The notes below the pieces were generated by a model. That model saw only the letters and a program-made list of their open reading frames with translations, made no database searches and was not told the origin of the DNA. Positions 45,566 through 55,400 of a DNA stretch of 64,000 nt are shown piece by piece. The number at the start of each line of letters is the position of its first letter. Within the stretch, counting starts at the first letter, position 1. The position numbers and the translations under genes were made by a program. Origin of the DNA: Fluctibacter corallii. Its GTDB lineage: Bacteria > Pseudomonadota > Gammaproteobacteria > Enterobacterales > Alteromonadaceae. The DNA is taken from contig NZ_JAOWKX010000003.1 in the NCBI RefSeq assembly GCF_025751585.1, positions 138,323 through 202,322 of the forward strand, given 5' to 3'.

Positions 45566-46315
45566 GTGAATAGAGTACAAGATATAGGTTTTGCGCACCC
45601 TAAGAGCTGTTTAGATTCAAACGAAAGTGCAGAGGTTAAACGTCGTATCGATTTGTACATTGATGGCAAAATGGAAGAGTGGGACAAAGAAGTAGTGTAT
45701 GCCAAACACTTGTTTGAACCTGGCGTTGATAAGAATTATTACAAGCGTCACATGATTGAGCATGTCTGGCGTATACGTATGAGCCGAACAGTTCAAGCTA
45801 AAGTACTTCATCAAATTGCAAAAATTTCACCTGAGGCAGCGCAGTTATATGCACGTTATCAAGATGAAGAAATGCTGCATGATATTTTGTTTAAAAACGA
45901 TGCAATGGCCAGTGGCGTTACCGAAGACGAGATTAACAATACAGAACCAATGTTTGCCACGCGTTTGTTGACAGGCTTTAAATACTTTGTAACCGAGCAT
46001 GAAAATCCACTTGGTGCGGTCGCATATAGCTACTTGGTTGAATATGTGACGGCAAAAACAACCCCAGCTCAAGTTAGCAACCTAAAGTCTGAGTTAGGTT
46101 CTGAAAATGTTAAAGGGCAGGTTGCGCACATTAATACCGACTTGAGTCACGATCATTCTGGCGACATGTGGGAAATCGTTCGAGCGCTTATTTTTAGCGA
46201 GAATGATATAGACGTATTTCTCAAATATATTGATGAAATTCAATCTCTTCTTGCCATGTATTACAAAGAACTTTATGACACTACGATAGGTACAGATACT
46301 ATCAAAGCGGCTTAA
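45566..46315 (+). CDS. Haem-oxygenase-like diiron oxidase (HDO superfamily)
   Basis: 249 aa, predicted all-helical. H188-x3-D192-x2-H195 (HINTDLSH) is the characteristic metal motif of haem-oxygenase-like diiron oxidases, and D100-E-E-M-L-H105 plus earlier Glu/His (MIEH) can supply the remaining ligands. Characterised relatives (UndA, BesC, SznF) use O2 for oxidative C-C cleavage or amine N-oxygenation. The start is GTG with AAGGAG 5 nt upstream. It opens the plus arm, and a ferredoxin two genes later could supply electrons. Confidence 0.75.
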   Translation: MNRVQDIGFAHPKSCLDSNESAEVKRRIDLYIDGKMEEWDKEVVYAKHLFEPGVDKNYYKRHMIEHVWRIRMSRTVQAKVLHQIAKISPEAAQLYARYQDEEMLHDILFKNDAMASGVTEDEINNTEPMFATRLLTGFKYFVTEHENPLGAVAYSYLVEYVTAKTTPAQVSNLKSELGSENVKGQVAHINTDLSHDHSGDMWEIVRALIFSENDIDVFLKYIDEIQSLLAMYYKELYDTTIGTDTIKAA

Positions 46316-46365
46316 CAAATTAGGCCAGTCAACTACGGTTGGCTGGCTAAGGTGCTGTTTATACT

Positions 46366-47592
46366 ATGTTAGCTCTTCTGCTAGGGAATGCTGCATTCTG
46401 CCGTTTTTTGATGGGTAGATTTTTGGCGTTAATATGTGATCAGATTCTACTTTTCGCAGTCCCCTTAATTATTTACCGAAATACAGGTAGCATCACGCAA
46501 ACTGGCTTAGTTTTTTTCTTAGAATGGCTTCCTCGCGTCGTTTCTCTTCCTTTAGCAGGCGCATTGGCAGATAAAATTGGTGGTCGAGTACTGTTCCTTA
46601 TTTCTGATTTTGTTCGGGGGACCACATGTTTACTCGCTATATTTTTGTTGCTTCATTATGACCAATACAGCATTTACATTCTGGGCTTCTTAGTAATGGT
46701 AAATGCATTTTTTCAGGCTCAATCATTGATTGCTGTTGAAACAGTCGTGCCACGTCTATTTGACCAATCTCGCCTTACCGAAGTGCAATCCGTATTACAA
46801 ACATTGATGCAGCTATCTATGATTCTGGGGCCAATTCTTTGTGGCTTATTAATACTGGTAATGGAAAAGTACTATCTCATATTGGTTACGTCAGTTGTTT
46901 ACCTCGCCTGTGCATTAAACACCATGACCCTGTCATTTGGCCTTGATGCAAAGGTAAAGCAAGCAGAGCAAAAGGTAAGCTTTTTTGAACAGTTGTATAA
47001 GGCATCTTCTCTGATATACCGTCAATCAAGGCTCAAACGCCTCACTTGTGAGTCCATCGCCGTCAATTTGTTATTGGGTTTAATGTTAGGGCAAGCGTCA
47101 ATAATTGCTATTTCTAGGTTCAATGTAACCGATCATACTTTTAGTTTACTCCAACTGGCACTGGGGGTTGCATCCGTTCTGACGTTGATTTGCAGTAGTC
47201 AGATCTTTCGTCGTTTTGACGGAATTACCGTTTTTATTTGTTCCGTTTGGTCAATTTTTATTGGAAGCCTGATTGCAGCAATAGCAACTGAATTCTGGAT
47301 GTTTACTTTGGGCTACGCTTTGATGATTTCATCGTTGGCACTATTCAACGTTTATATGCGCGCTGAGAGGGTAAAACTCATTCCAAAAGATGACTTGGGA
47401 AAGGTGATTGGCATTATGGTGATGTTTAATCAACTGCCACTACCATTGGCTGGCGTATTGATTGCGGCTTTTTCTGAATCTGTTGGGCCGCAAAATTTAC
47501 TGTTATTGGTCATCCTAGGTAACAGCCTAATTTATCTTTCATTTTATCTGTTACCGAAATTTAAGGCGGCTCGAAAAGTCAGTACTTCATAA
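46366..47592 (+). CDS. MFS transporter of the plus arm
   Basis: 408 aa with 12 likely membrane segments, MFS_3/enterobactin-exporter-like, including ALADKIGGRVLFLISDFVRG as the loop 2-3 motif. It is clearly different from the minus-arm MFS. It sits between the diiron oxidase and ferredoxin genes and probably exports the product or an intermediate. Confidence 0.8.
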   Translation: MLALLLGNAAFCRFLMGRFLALICDQILLFAVPLIIYRNTGSITQTGLVFFLEWLPRVVSLPLAGALADKIGGRVLFLISDFVRGTTCLLAIFLLLHYDQYSIYILGFLVMVNAFFQAQSLIAVETVVPRLFDQSRLTEVQSVLQTLMQLSMILGPILCGLLILVMEKYYLILVTSVVYLACALNTMTLSFGLDAKVKQAEQKVSFFEQLYKASSLIYRQSRLKRLTCESIAVNLLLGLMLGQASIIAISRFNVTDHTFSLLQLALGVASVLTLICSSQIFRRFDGITVFICSVWSIFIGSLIAAIATEFWMFTLGYALMISSLALFNVYMRAERVKLIPKDDLGKVIGIMVMFNQLPLPLAGVLIAAFSESVGPQNLLLLVILGNSLIYLSFYLLPKFKAARKVSTS

Positions 47593-47614
47593 CCTCAACA
47601 CGATAGGGAAATAA

Positions 47615-47902
47615 ATGCCAACAGTAAAATTACTTAAAAGTGGGATAGATGTCTCACTAGCCGAGAACAGTTCACTATGTGAATTGGACTATGTCGTTCA
47701 ACCGGATCTGATGTTTGGTTGTCGTTCTGCTGCGTGTGGGACTTGTGCCATTAGAGTTGTGGAAGGACTAGATAACCTTTCCCCTAAGAATGAGGCTGAA
47801 GAGCACTTATTAGATACGCTTTGTATCAACGATGAGACACACAGATTGGCCTGTCAGTGCAAGCTTTCTGGTGACGTTGCCATTGAGGCATTGGAAGACT
47901 AG
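47615..47902 (+). CDS. Plant-type [2Fe-2S] ferredoxin
   Basis: 95 aa. C36-x4-C41-x2-C44 (CRSAACGTC) and C80 (RLACQ) give a full [2Fe-2S] ligand set with the spacing of plant-type ferredoxins. It is a small, stand-alone electron carrier. Located in an operon with a diiron oxidase and no reductase, it most likely delivers electrons to that oxidase, with a reductase encoded elsewhere. Confidence 0.9.
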   Translation: MPTVKLLKSGIDVSLAENSSLCELDYVVQPDLMFGCRSAACGTCAIRVVEGLDNLSPKNEAEEHLLDTLCINDETHRLACQCKLSGDVAIEALED

Positions 47903-47918
47903 AGATAAAAGGACTTAT

Positions 47919-49211
47919 ATGATGAAGGGTATTGTGGCATTAGTCCGAGGTGGGAAAACCTTTGTAGATCAGATCTATGCAAGTTGTCAGGCGTTGCAAA
48001 TTGAACTCTATGTTATTTCATCAAAAACCGTTGATGACACGTTAATTAGTAATATGTCAGCGAAAGCGTCTGTGATGAAAGTGATAGAACAGTCAGAGCT
48101 CGACGAAGACAGCATTTTGGGGTTTGTCGAGACACTGAAAAAACAGAATAAACAGGTGCTAGGTTGTATTAGTGTTTGGGAAAACTATAGAACGCTCATG
48201 TCGTCAGTGAATAAGGCGTTGAGTGTACAAGACATGGAGCTAGAACAAGTTGAGTTATTAAGAGACAAGTTTCAGCTGCGCCAAGCGTTGCGTCAACATA
48301 ATCTTAGTCATGTTAACTCCAGGGTTCTCACCGAAACGCTGTTCACTCAACTAGTAGAAGAAGAGGCGGACGCATTTATTAAGCCAAGATGCGGAATTGC
48401 TTCTTATGGTGCCTTCAAATTGAAGCCTGAAACCAAGTGGCAGCAAATCACAGCGATAGCGGAGCAAATACAGACTGATGTTGTCTTCAGTACAAGTTTT
48501 GCGCAGAAGGTCGAATTTGTTGTTGAAGACTATATCCCAGGAATTGAATTTTGTTTTGAAATTATACAGCATCAAGGTCGATGTCATGTCATTGCTATCC
48601 ACGAAAAAATTGAAGTGGGTGAGCAAGCACTAACGACATTAGAGAATGTCAGTGCTTCTCCACCAATTTCTTTACAGAGAAGCGAAATCGAATCAGCTAA
48701 TGCTTGGGTGGTATCAATATTTGACCGATTGCAGCTTGGTAATGGCTGTTATCACCTTGAGGCAAAGTTTGATGGAAAGCAGTGGGAAGTTATAGAAATT
48801 AACCCACGTATTGGTGGTTCTTACATAAACGAGAGCGTTGAACATGTGTCTGGCTATTCATTGCTTGAACTTTGGATTCGTTCATTGTTATCCGAAGATA
48901 GCAATGACTATCTTTCGTTACTAAAACAATTATCTCCGCAATCTGAACACTTCTTTGATCGTGAGCGCGGTGCTTATTTTAGAGCATTTTTCGCAGAGCC
49001 CAATAAAACTATCCGTAAACTCCAGTTTAATTCCGATATACCCACCGTTCATCAAAAGTTGCTGATGGCGGCAGGGCAAATCACACCAGATGCCAACCGT
49101 GAACTTTTCGTGGCGCAAGCTTTATGGTCGTGGCCGGTATCTCAATCGCGTGAGCAAATTCAAAAGCAAATTCGACGTTCCGAGTCTGCACTGGAGGTAG
49201 AATATGAATGA
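47919..49211 (+). CDS. ATP-grasp ligase C
   Basis: About 430 aa from the ATG at 47919, which has AAAAGGA 7 nt upstream; the frame is open to 47832 but that would overlap the ferredoxin gene. ATP-grasp motifs: IKPRCGIASYGAFKL glycine loop, VEDYIPGIEFCFEI, and HLEAKFDGKQWEVIEINPRI with the metal-binding E-x-N. The last motif is more canonical than in ligases A and B. Its 3' end overlaps ligase D by 8 nt. Confidence 0.88.
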   Translation: MMKGIVALVRGGKTFVDQIYASCQALQIELYVISSKTVDDTLISNMSAKASVMKVIEQSELDEDSILGFVETLKKQNKQVLGCISVWENYRTLMSSVNKALSVQDMELEQVELLRDKFQLRQALRQHNLSHVNSRVLTETLFTQLVEEEADAFIKPRCGIASYGAFKLKPETKWQQITAIAEQIQTDVVFSTSFAQKVEFVVEDYIPGIEFCFEIIQHQGRCHVIAIHEKIEVGEQALTTLENVSASPPISLQRSEIESANAWVVSIFDRLQLGNGCYHLEAKFDGKQWEVIEINPRIGGSYINESVEHVSGYSLLELWIRSLLSEDSNDYLSLLKQLSPQSEHFFDRERGAYFRAFFAEPNKTIRKLQFNSDIPTVHQKLLMAAGQITPDANRELFVAQALWSWPVSQSREQIQKQIRRSESALEVEYE

Positions 49212-50481
49212 GGTGTTTTTGGTTCTGGATTGCCCTAAAAGCAGACGAAAAGATTTAGCAACGATTAGTGCCTACACAAACGCTAAATATGGCTTGAAAA
49301 CGCTGTTGTTGGTTGAGCAGGCACTGAGTATCTTTGAGTCTGTTTGTGACGAGGTGATTGAAGTCAACTTGAGTGACCCGAATCTTGATACCTTGGCTGC
49401 TGAGCTTTTAAAGGAGTACAGGGTTTGTGGAGGGATCATATTCGCTGATAAAGCGCTGCAATATGGCACGGTGCTTTTTGAACGTTTAGGTATTATTTGC
49501 GATAGTACTGAGTTGGCGCTGAATGCTTTTAATAAAGCGACACTCAGGTCAACAGAACTCGAACACTTCTCTTCACATCGTAATGAGCACCATTTTATAC
49601 CAGCGTTTGCGCAAATTTATTCGCTTCAAGATTTGCAAGCTTTTGCAACTCGCTTTCCTGATGGGTTTATATTAAAGCCAACATGCGGTTCTGCGAGCCG
49701 AGGTGTACTAAAACTCGATAGTCAATCAGATTTATCTGCTGCATATCGTCAGGTTGAGTGTTACTTGGAGAGCGGGCTTATGTGTGAAGAGCGTATTCCC
49801 ACATTTAGCGAGTTCTCCTTTGACGGCGTGGGAGATGTTTCATTTATCACGGAAAAGATAGTAGCGAAGGGCACATACCCCGTTGAAATTGGACAAGTTT
49901 TGCCAGCTGGAATCGATATTTCTACGACAAAGAAGATCGAAGCTCATGGGCGCTTAATGAATGGATGGGTCGGGCAAAATGTTGGCGCATTTCACAACGA
50001 AATAGCTTATCTGGACCATCAGGGGTTAACGGCGACAGTGGAGGCGAATCGTCGTTCTGCTGGGATGGGTATTTGGAATCTTGCAAACAAGGTTTTCGGT
50101 GTTAACTTCTTCCATTTATGGGTGGACTTAGCATTAGGGAATACGGTTACTCATACCCCATTGTCTCCAAAAGGGAAAGCAATGTCGTGCATGTTAGGGG
50201 CAACAGAAGCACTACTTGACGATATAAGTGATTTTACTATGCAAATAGAAGCCACGCTACGGGAGGAACTGGGTCATAAGATTGAGCTCTTTTCGTTAGA
50301 TTGGCTAAATACTCGGCCATTGTCTGTTCCCATAGTTCCTCGTTCTAATGATGAGTTTATTGCACAGGCAAACGTTTACTGTAGCAATTCAGAATTATCG
50401 ACTGAAAGCATGTTTGAGCAGGTGCAGTTGGCCTGGGAACGCAGTCTCTATAGTGTTAAAAAAGGAAGAAAATGCTCATGA
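49204..50481 (+). CDS. ATP-grasp ligase D (divergent)
   Basis: 425 aa. Glycine loop ILKPTCGSASRGVLKL is clear, and ATVEANRRSAGMGIW occupies the E-x-N metal site, followed by a longer C-terminal region. CEERIPTFSEFSFDG corresponds to the central E-E-x-x motif. It is the most divergent of the five ligases. GGAGGTAGAAT lies just before the ATG within the end of ligase C, so translation is coupled. Confidence 0.82.
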   Translation: MNEVFLVLDCPKSRRKDLATISAYTNAKYGLKTLLLVEQALSIFESVCDEVIEVNLSDPNLDTLAAELLKEYRVCGGIIFADKALQYGTVLFERLGIICDSTELALNAFNKATLRSTELEHFSSHRNEHHFIPAFAQIYSLQDLQAFATRFPDGFILKPTCGSASRGVLKLDSQSDLSAAYRQVECYLESGLMCEERIPTFSEFSFDGVGDVSFITEKIVAKGTYPVEIGQVLPAGIDISTTKKIEAHGRLMNGWVGQNVGAFHNEIAYLDHQGLTATVEANRRSAGMGIWNLANKVFGVNFFHLWVDLALGNTVTHTPLSPKGKAMSCMLGATEALLDDISDFTMQIEATLREELGHKIELFSLDWLNTRPLSVPIVPRSNDEFIAQANVYCSNSELSTESMFEQVQLAWERSLYSVKKGRKCS

Positions 50482-51701
50482 CGTCGTCTCTCTCAATTCT
50501 TATTTTACACCGTGTGCCATTTGAGAATGTGGGCTATGAAAAAGTTATTGACCATACGGTGCACAATGTGACCTATTTGGGGTTGCCTGGTCCGATGAGG
50601 AATATTCCTGAGTCATTACCTTGCCGCAAAGTTGTTATTGAGAATTTGGATAATCTCGTTGATACAGCGGTGAAGCAAACAAAGCAGCATGGGATACATT
50701 TTGATTATGTAATTGGAGTGTCTGAATATCAGCTAATTGCTGCTGCTGAGATAAGAGAACAATTGAATATTAAAGGGGCAAAACCAAAAGAAGTTGAGAG
50801 CGTACGAGACAAGATGGTAATGAAGAGGTTAGTGCAGGCCGCTGGACTGGAAGTACCTCGTTTTTATTCTTTGGCTGATGTGTTGAATCGGGATGTCACC
50901 GAATTGGAGCAGGTGATTTTAAAGCCCAGAGATGGCGCATCTAGCGAAAATGTTATCAAGTTCACTAGTATGAACATGTTGAAGGAAGCGATTTCCGAAG
51001 GGACAACAAATATTCCGGTTCTCGATGTTGAACGATGTTATGACAATTTTGAAGTTGAAGAGTTTGTTGTCGGGGCGATTCTGCACTTAGATGGCATCGT
51101 TGAGCAGGGACGGATCAGTAAACTTGTCACTAGCTGTTATGAAGGTACATGTTTGTCTTTTGCTGAAGGGCATGCACTTGGCTCTTTTCAGATTGAAACC
51201 GACTTGGAATTAATGGCCTTTGCTCAAGACGTTATTACCGCCTTGACTATAGAGTCTGGGGCGTTTCATCTTGAAGTGATTAAGTCAGATAACCGTTTGG
51301 TATTTTTGGAAATTGGTCACCGAGTAGGTGGTGCCAATGTCGCTAGAACCTTTGAGTTAGCAACAGGAATCAATCTCCATCATGCGAATTTGGCAACGCA
51401 GCTTCATTTGCCTATGCAAAATAAGCCTGCGCCATCGCATAAAAGCTATGGTTGGTTCGTTTTTCCCGGACATCATTATGGGTGGGATAAATGCCAACTT
51501 GAAGGGCATGAGGATATAGCGGTACATCAACAAATGTTGGAATGGAACCAACTTTCTAACGATCAAAGTTTACCTAAACATATAACGTATCAGAAGAAAG
51601 AAGTCCCTGCGGCAGGCATTATTCAAGGCGATAACCCGGATCAAGTTGTTCGGTTTATGCAACAAGTATTGAAAGACGTGACAGTGAAAGAGGCAATCTA
51701 G
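50472..51701 (+). CDS. ATP-grasp ligase E
   Basis: 409 aa. VILKPRDGASSENVIKF, VEEFVVGAILHLDG and FHLEVIKSDNRLVFLEIGHR are the ATP-grasp landmarks; H replaces the usual N in the E-x-N metal site (EIGHR). The N-terminus reads LHRVPFENVGYEK. It overlaps ligase D by 10 nt and is followed 2 nt later by a 30-codon ORF. Confidence 0.85.
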   Translation: MLMTSSLSILILHRVPFENVGYEKVIDHTVHNVTYLGLPGPMRNIPESLPCRKVVIENLDNLVDTAVKQTKQHGIHFDYVIGVSEYQLIAAAEIREQLNIKGAKPKEVESVRDKMVMKRLVQAAGLEVPRFYSLADVLNRDVTELEQVILKPRDGASSENVIKFTSMNMLKEAISEGTTNIPVLDVERCYDNFEVEEFVVGAILHLDGIVEQGRISKLVTSCYEGTCLSFAEGHALGSFQIETDLELMAFAQDVITALTIESGAFHLEVIKSDNRLVFLEIGHRVGGANVARTFELATGINLHHANLATQLHLPMQNKPAPSHKSYGWFVFPGHHYGWDKCQLEGHEDIAVHQQMLEWNQLSNDQSLPKHITYQKKEVPAAGIIQGDNPDQVVRFMQQVLKDVTVKEAI

Positions 51702-51703
51702 CA

Positions 51704-51796
51704 ATGCACAGTATACATACAAACTCAGGCTTTAGAGATGGGGGCCAAACGTCATTTAACTCGGTGCCAGATTTTGAAAATGTAGGAGAGGGGTAA
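51704..51796 (+). CDS. Candidate 30-aa peptide gene between ligase E and the RND adaptor
   Basis: An ATG 2 nt after the ligase E stop opens 30 codons. The peptide starts MHSIHTNSGFRDGG, is rich in Ser, Asn, Gly and Asp, and ends VPDFENVGEG. Its TAA overlaps the adaptor ATG (TAATG), so it fits tightly into the operon, and AAAGAGG lies 10 nt upstream. It could be a ribosomal substrate or scaffold for ATP-grasp ligases, as in pheganomycin (PGM1) or microviridins (MdnB/MdnC). Alternatively it is a coupling leader or a decayed duplicate of ligase E, because VPDFENVG resembles VPFENVG near that protein N-terminus. Confidence 0.45.
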   Translation: MHSIHTNSGFRDGGQTSFNSVPDFENVGEG

Positions 51797-52437
51797 TGAG
51801 CTTCAATTGTGTTATTCGAAGCCTCGTTGGCGCCTTGCTGTGTATTTTTGCTTTGAGTTCTCTGGCACAAGAGCAGATAGAAAGTATCTCGTTTTATGGC
51901 GTTGTGAGCTATCAAAAGCAGAAACCGATTTATTCTCAATTTGATGGCATCCTTGAAGAGGTGTATGTCAAAGGCGGAGATAGATTAAAAACTAATCAAC
52001 CTTTGGTGCGAATTACAAGAGAAGAAGTGGGATATAGCGAGATCTTAATTCGCAATACTATTGAAAATGCGGTGGTGTCGAGACTCGATCTGCAAGAAGG
52101 CCACAAAGTCGATCGCTTTAGTCAAATTATGATGGTTGCAGATCTTAGCCAGTACGTTGTGAAAATAGACGTTTCTCAGCGAGACCTACTTAGGCTGGGA
52201 GAGATCGGTGATGCAAGTGTGATTTTCTCACCTAACTCGACGCAACCAAAAGAAATGCAGGGCGAAGTATATGCCATAAATGAACCTCAACAGGGCGATT
52301 TTGGCCTGTTTAGAATTGAGGTGGTCGTAGATTGCACGAAGAAGTGTGGACATCAAGTTCGCTCGGGCAGTATTGCCAAAGTGATGTTGAACTCTGCGAT
52401 AAGTCATCAAAGCACAGCGTCATTAGGCTCTCATTAG
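51796..52437 (+). CDS. Short periplasmic adaptor (MFP) for the RND pump
   Basis: 213 aa with a signal peptide ending near SSLAQ. YSQFDGILEEVYVKGGDRLK is a lipoyl/barrel-sandwich half-motif, and SRLDLQEGHKVDRFSQIMMV is the returning half. Only a few residues separate the two halves, so the alpha-helical hairpin that normally contacts TolC is missing. The beta-barrel domain follows. A normal MFP is about 350-400 aa. It is coupled to the upstream small ORF and ends 1 nt before the RND gene. Confidence 0.72.
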   Translation: MSFNCVIRSLVGALLCIFALSSLAQEQIESISFYGVVSYQKQKPIYSQFDGILEEVYVKGGDRLKTNQPLVRITREEVGYSEILIRNTIENAVVSRLDLQEGHKVDRFSQIMMVADLSQYVVKIDVSQRDLLRLGEIGDASVIFSPNSTQPKEMQGEVYAINEPQQGDFGLFRIEVVVDCTKKCGHQVRSGSIAKVMLNSAISHQSTASLGSH

Positions 52438-52438
52438 T

Positions 52439-55400
52439 ATGTTTAGATTATTCGCGAACAATCGTAGTTCATTTATCTCGCTTGCTTTGTTTTTGGTATG
52501 TTTTGGATTTTACCAATTTTTGCACCTGCCCATTTCTCTCTACCCCAATACCAGTAAGCCTGTCATCAAACTGCAAATGTTTTACAAGCAGGATATCGCT
52601 CAGTTTATGCAGTTTTGGGGTGAAAAAATTGAAACCTCGCTGAAGAATATTAAGGATGTAGAGTTAGTAGAAGGGGAATATCGTCAGGGTAAAGCCGTTT
52701 ACTACATTCATTTTGACTGGAACAAAGATAATGATGAGGCCATTAGAGATGTCGGCTCTATTGCTGCATCTTATCAAGCCCAATTATCACGCGAGCTTCC
52801 TCCTTTCAAAGTCGGATTTTATAATCCGGGCAGTGAGTGTTATCTAGTGGTTGACTCTGACAAACTTGACGCCGATGAATTAAGCCACATATTGGCGAAT
52901 AAGTTGCAACCCGCATTAGATGAAATACCCGGTGTCTCTAAGTCAATGGTTACCCTTTTCGGTGAACAACACGTAACCGTCAAGATTGATCCGCTAAAAG
53001 TTGCAGAATACAAACTCTCCATACAAGATGTGATGGATATCATTCAGATCCACGAGTTTGATTATGCACTAGGTAATTTGAGTACACAGCGTAATGGTCA
53101 AATAGCCATGAGAGTTGAACGTGGTATCGAGGATATGCAACAGATTGAGCAGATTACGGTTGGTAAGATCGCTGGCCGCGAAATCAAGCTTAACGAAATT
53201 GCTGAGGTTGTTTTTACACGCTCTAAAATGTCTCGCATGCTACAGCTTGATGGTAGAAATGCGGTAGCTGTTGCGGTTTGGCCTAAACCTGACGCGAACC
53301 TATACCAACTTGCTCGCGCGTTTTTTACAACAAGTGAAGACTTTGTAAAAGATATTGGCAATATTACCGTCTTAAACGATCCGTCTATTTTCATCGGTAA
53401 GGCGATGAAGGCTGTGATGTTTGCAATATTTACGGGTATGGCAATCGCATCTTTGTCAGTGCTATTGTTTTTTCGTTCATTTAGTAAGACGTTGGTTGTT
53501 TCTCTTGCAATGCCGCTATCTCTAATGGGGGCTGGTGCAATTATGCATTTTAGCGGTGTAGGAATTAATTTGTTGTCATTGGGTGCAATGAGTGTGTCGA
53601 TTGGTATGGTTATCGATGGCGCAGTTGTGGTCGTTGATAATATCTATTATCACCAGAAACGACAAACAGGGTTAACTACGTTTGATGCTGTACGTGAGGT
53701 AGCACCCTCTATTGTGGCATCAGTAATTACAACAATTATTGTATTCATGCCAATGGCATTTACTGCCCCTATAGCCTCAGCATTACTTAGCGACATTGCC
53801 TTAGTCGTTATTTCAATCATGTTGTTTAGCCTGTTTATTAATCTCATTTTCTTGCCTGTTATTTTGTCTTATATGCCGCAAAAGCAAGCGAACTATGGTT
53901 TGCTCGGCAGGTTGATTGAGGCGCTACTTAATGCATGGGCAAATAGCTATCTATGGTGCTTGCGGCATGTTCTACAGAGAAAATTGCTACAGCTGGTTAT
54001 TATTATTTGCACCGTTGGAATGGGAGTCTATTCAGCGCAACTATTACCAACGATTAAGCAAGAACTTATCGCCAAACCCAAAGCAGAAATTATAGATGTT
54101 ATCGTTGGATTCAAAAAAGATGGGCTTGAAATGCGAGAACGTGCCCAGTTAGCTGAAACAGTAAGGCAAGAAATTAACAGCCAGTTTGGTGACAAGATTA
54201 AATTTGCCTATACAGATATACGTGCAAATGCTGCTTATATTTCAATACATCTGACCAGCCACGAGGTGTTTGAGCAAACTTTCGCAGATATTCAGGCCAT
54301 GTTGAAAAGCGATGAAGAATTAGATTTAGAGGCGATGCCTTGGATAACATCTGCACTCGCGGTGCCTGATTTCCCCGCGTTGCGATTATTAGTCACCGAA
54401 GAAACCGAGCAACAGAGACGTCAGCAGTTAATTAATATACAGGCACATTTTAAGGCGCACGAAGCGGTTTCTCGAGTCAAAATCACACCTAAACCTCAAA
54501 AAAGCACTAAGTTTGCCTTAAGTATTCAGCATGATGTACTCACCAATTTCTTTCCTTTAGCTGAACATAAGCAAATTCAAGAGGATTTAGCTGATTACGT
54601 TGGTTTGGTTATTGAAGAGAAATACCTAGCACAAATTGAGATAGAGGGTGAAAAGTTGATGCTCTATTCTCAGGTGGGGAGTGAGTTAATTGACCAAGTT
54701 GAAAGAATTGGAGCGTTGCCTTTCTTCTACAAAGATAAGATTTTCCACCTAAGGGATTTGCTAGATATTCAGGAAACTAAAGAGTGGAAATTGTATTACA
54801 GTCGGAATACGCAGCCAATTTACATGGCGGAAATCTGGCTGAAAGACAGCGCTATAGAATCGCCGCAACAAGTACTAGAAACATTCTATCAAACCTTGCC
54901 TAAAGGCCAAGCCATTCCTTTCATCGTTGATCAACCTGATATTGTCGTAAAAGAAGGCATTGATTCGCTATTGAAAGCGTTGGCGCTGGCATTTGCATTG
55001 GTGTTTTTATGTGTGCACTTTATGTTCAAGCGCGTATTAGTTGGCATTTTGATTTGTGCAGTCATTCCATTTGGAATCATGGGGGCAATTATTGCACTGG
55101 CCTATTTTGAGAGCACTTTGTCATTAAATTCGATGCTTGGCATTATTATGTTATGCGGGATTTCTGTAAACAATTCAATTATTTTTGTTGACGTTTATCA
55201 GCGAATTGCAAGCAGGTTTGAGCATAAAATTGATGCGGTAGTGGAAGCTGCAAAGATGCGATTTCGTGCCATTATGGTCACCAATATGACCACTATCGCG
55301 GGTCTAGCACCATTGGCGTTTGGTTTAGGAAGTAGCGGCAAAATACTCCAACCTTTGGGGATTTCAGTCACCTTTGGCATAGCCATCGGTACGTTCTTCA

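Noticed and set aside
45566..46315. TenA thiaminase or haem oxygenase
   Set aside because: The H-x3-D-x2-H motif fits diiron HDO proteins, no thiamine or haem-uptake genes are nearby, and a ferredoxin and ligases surround it.
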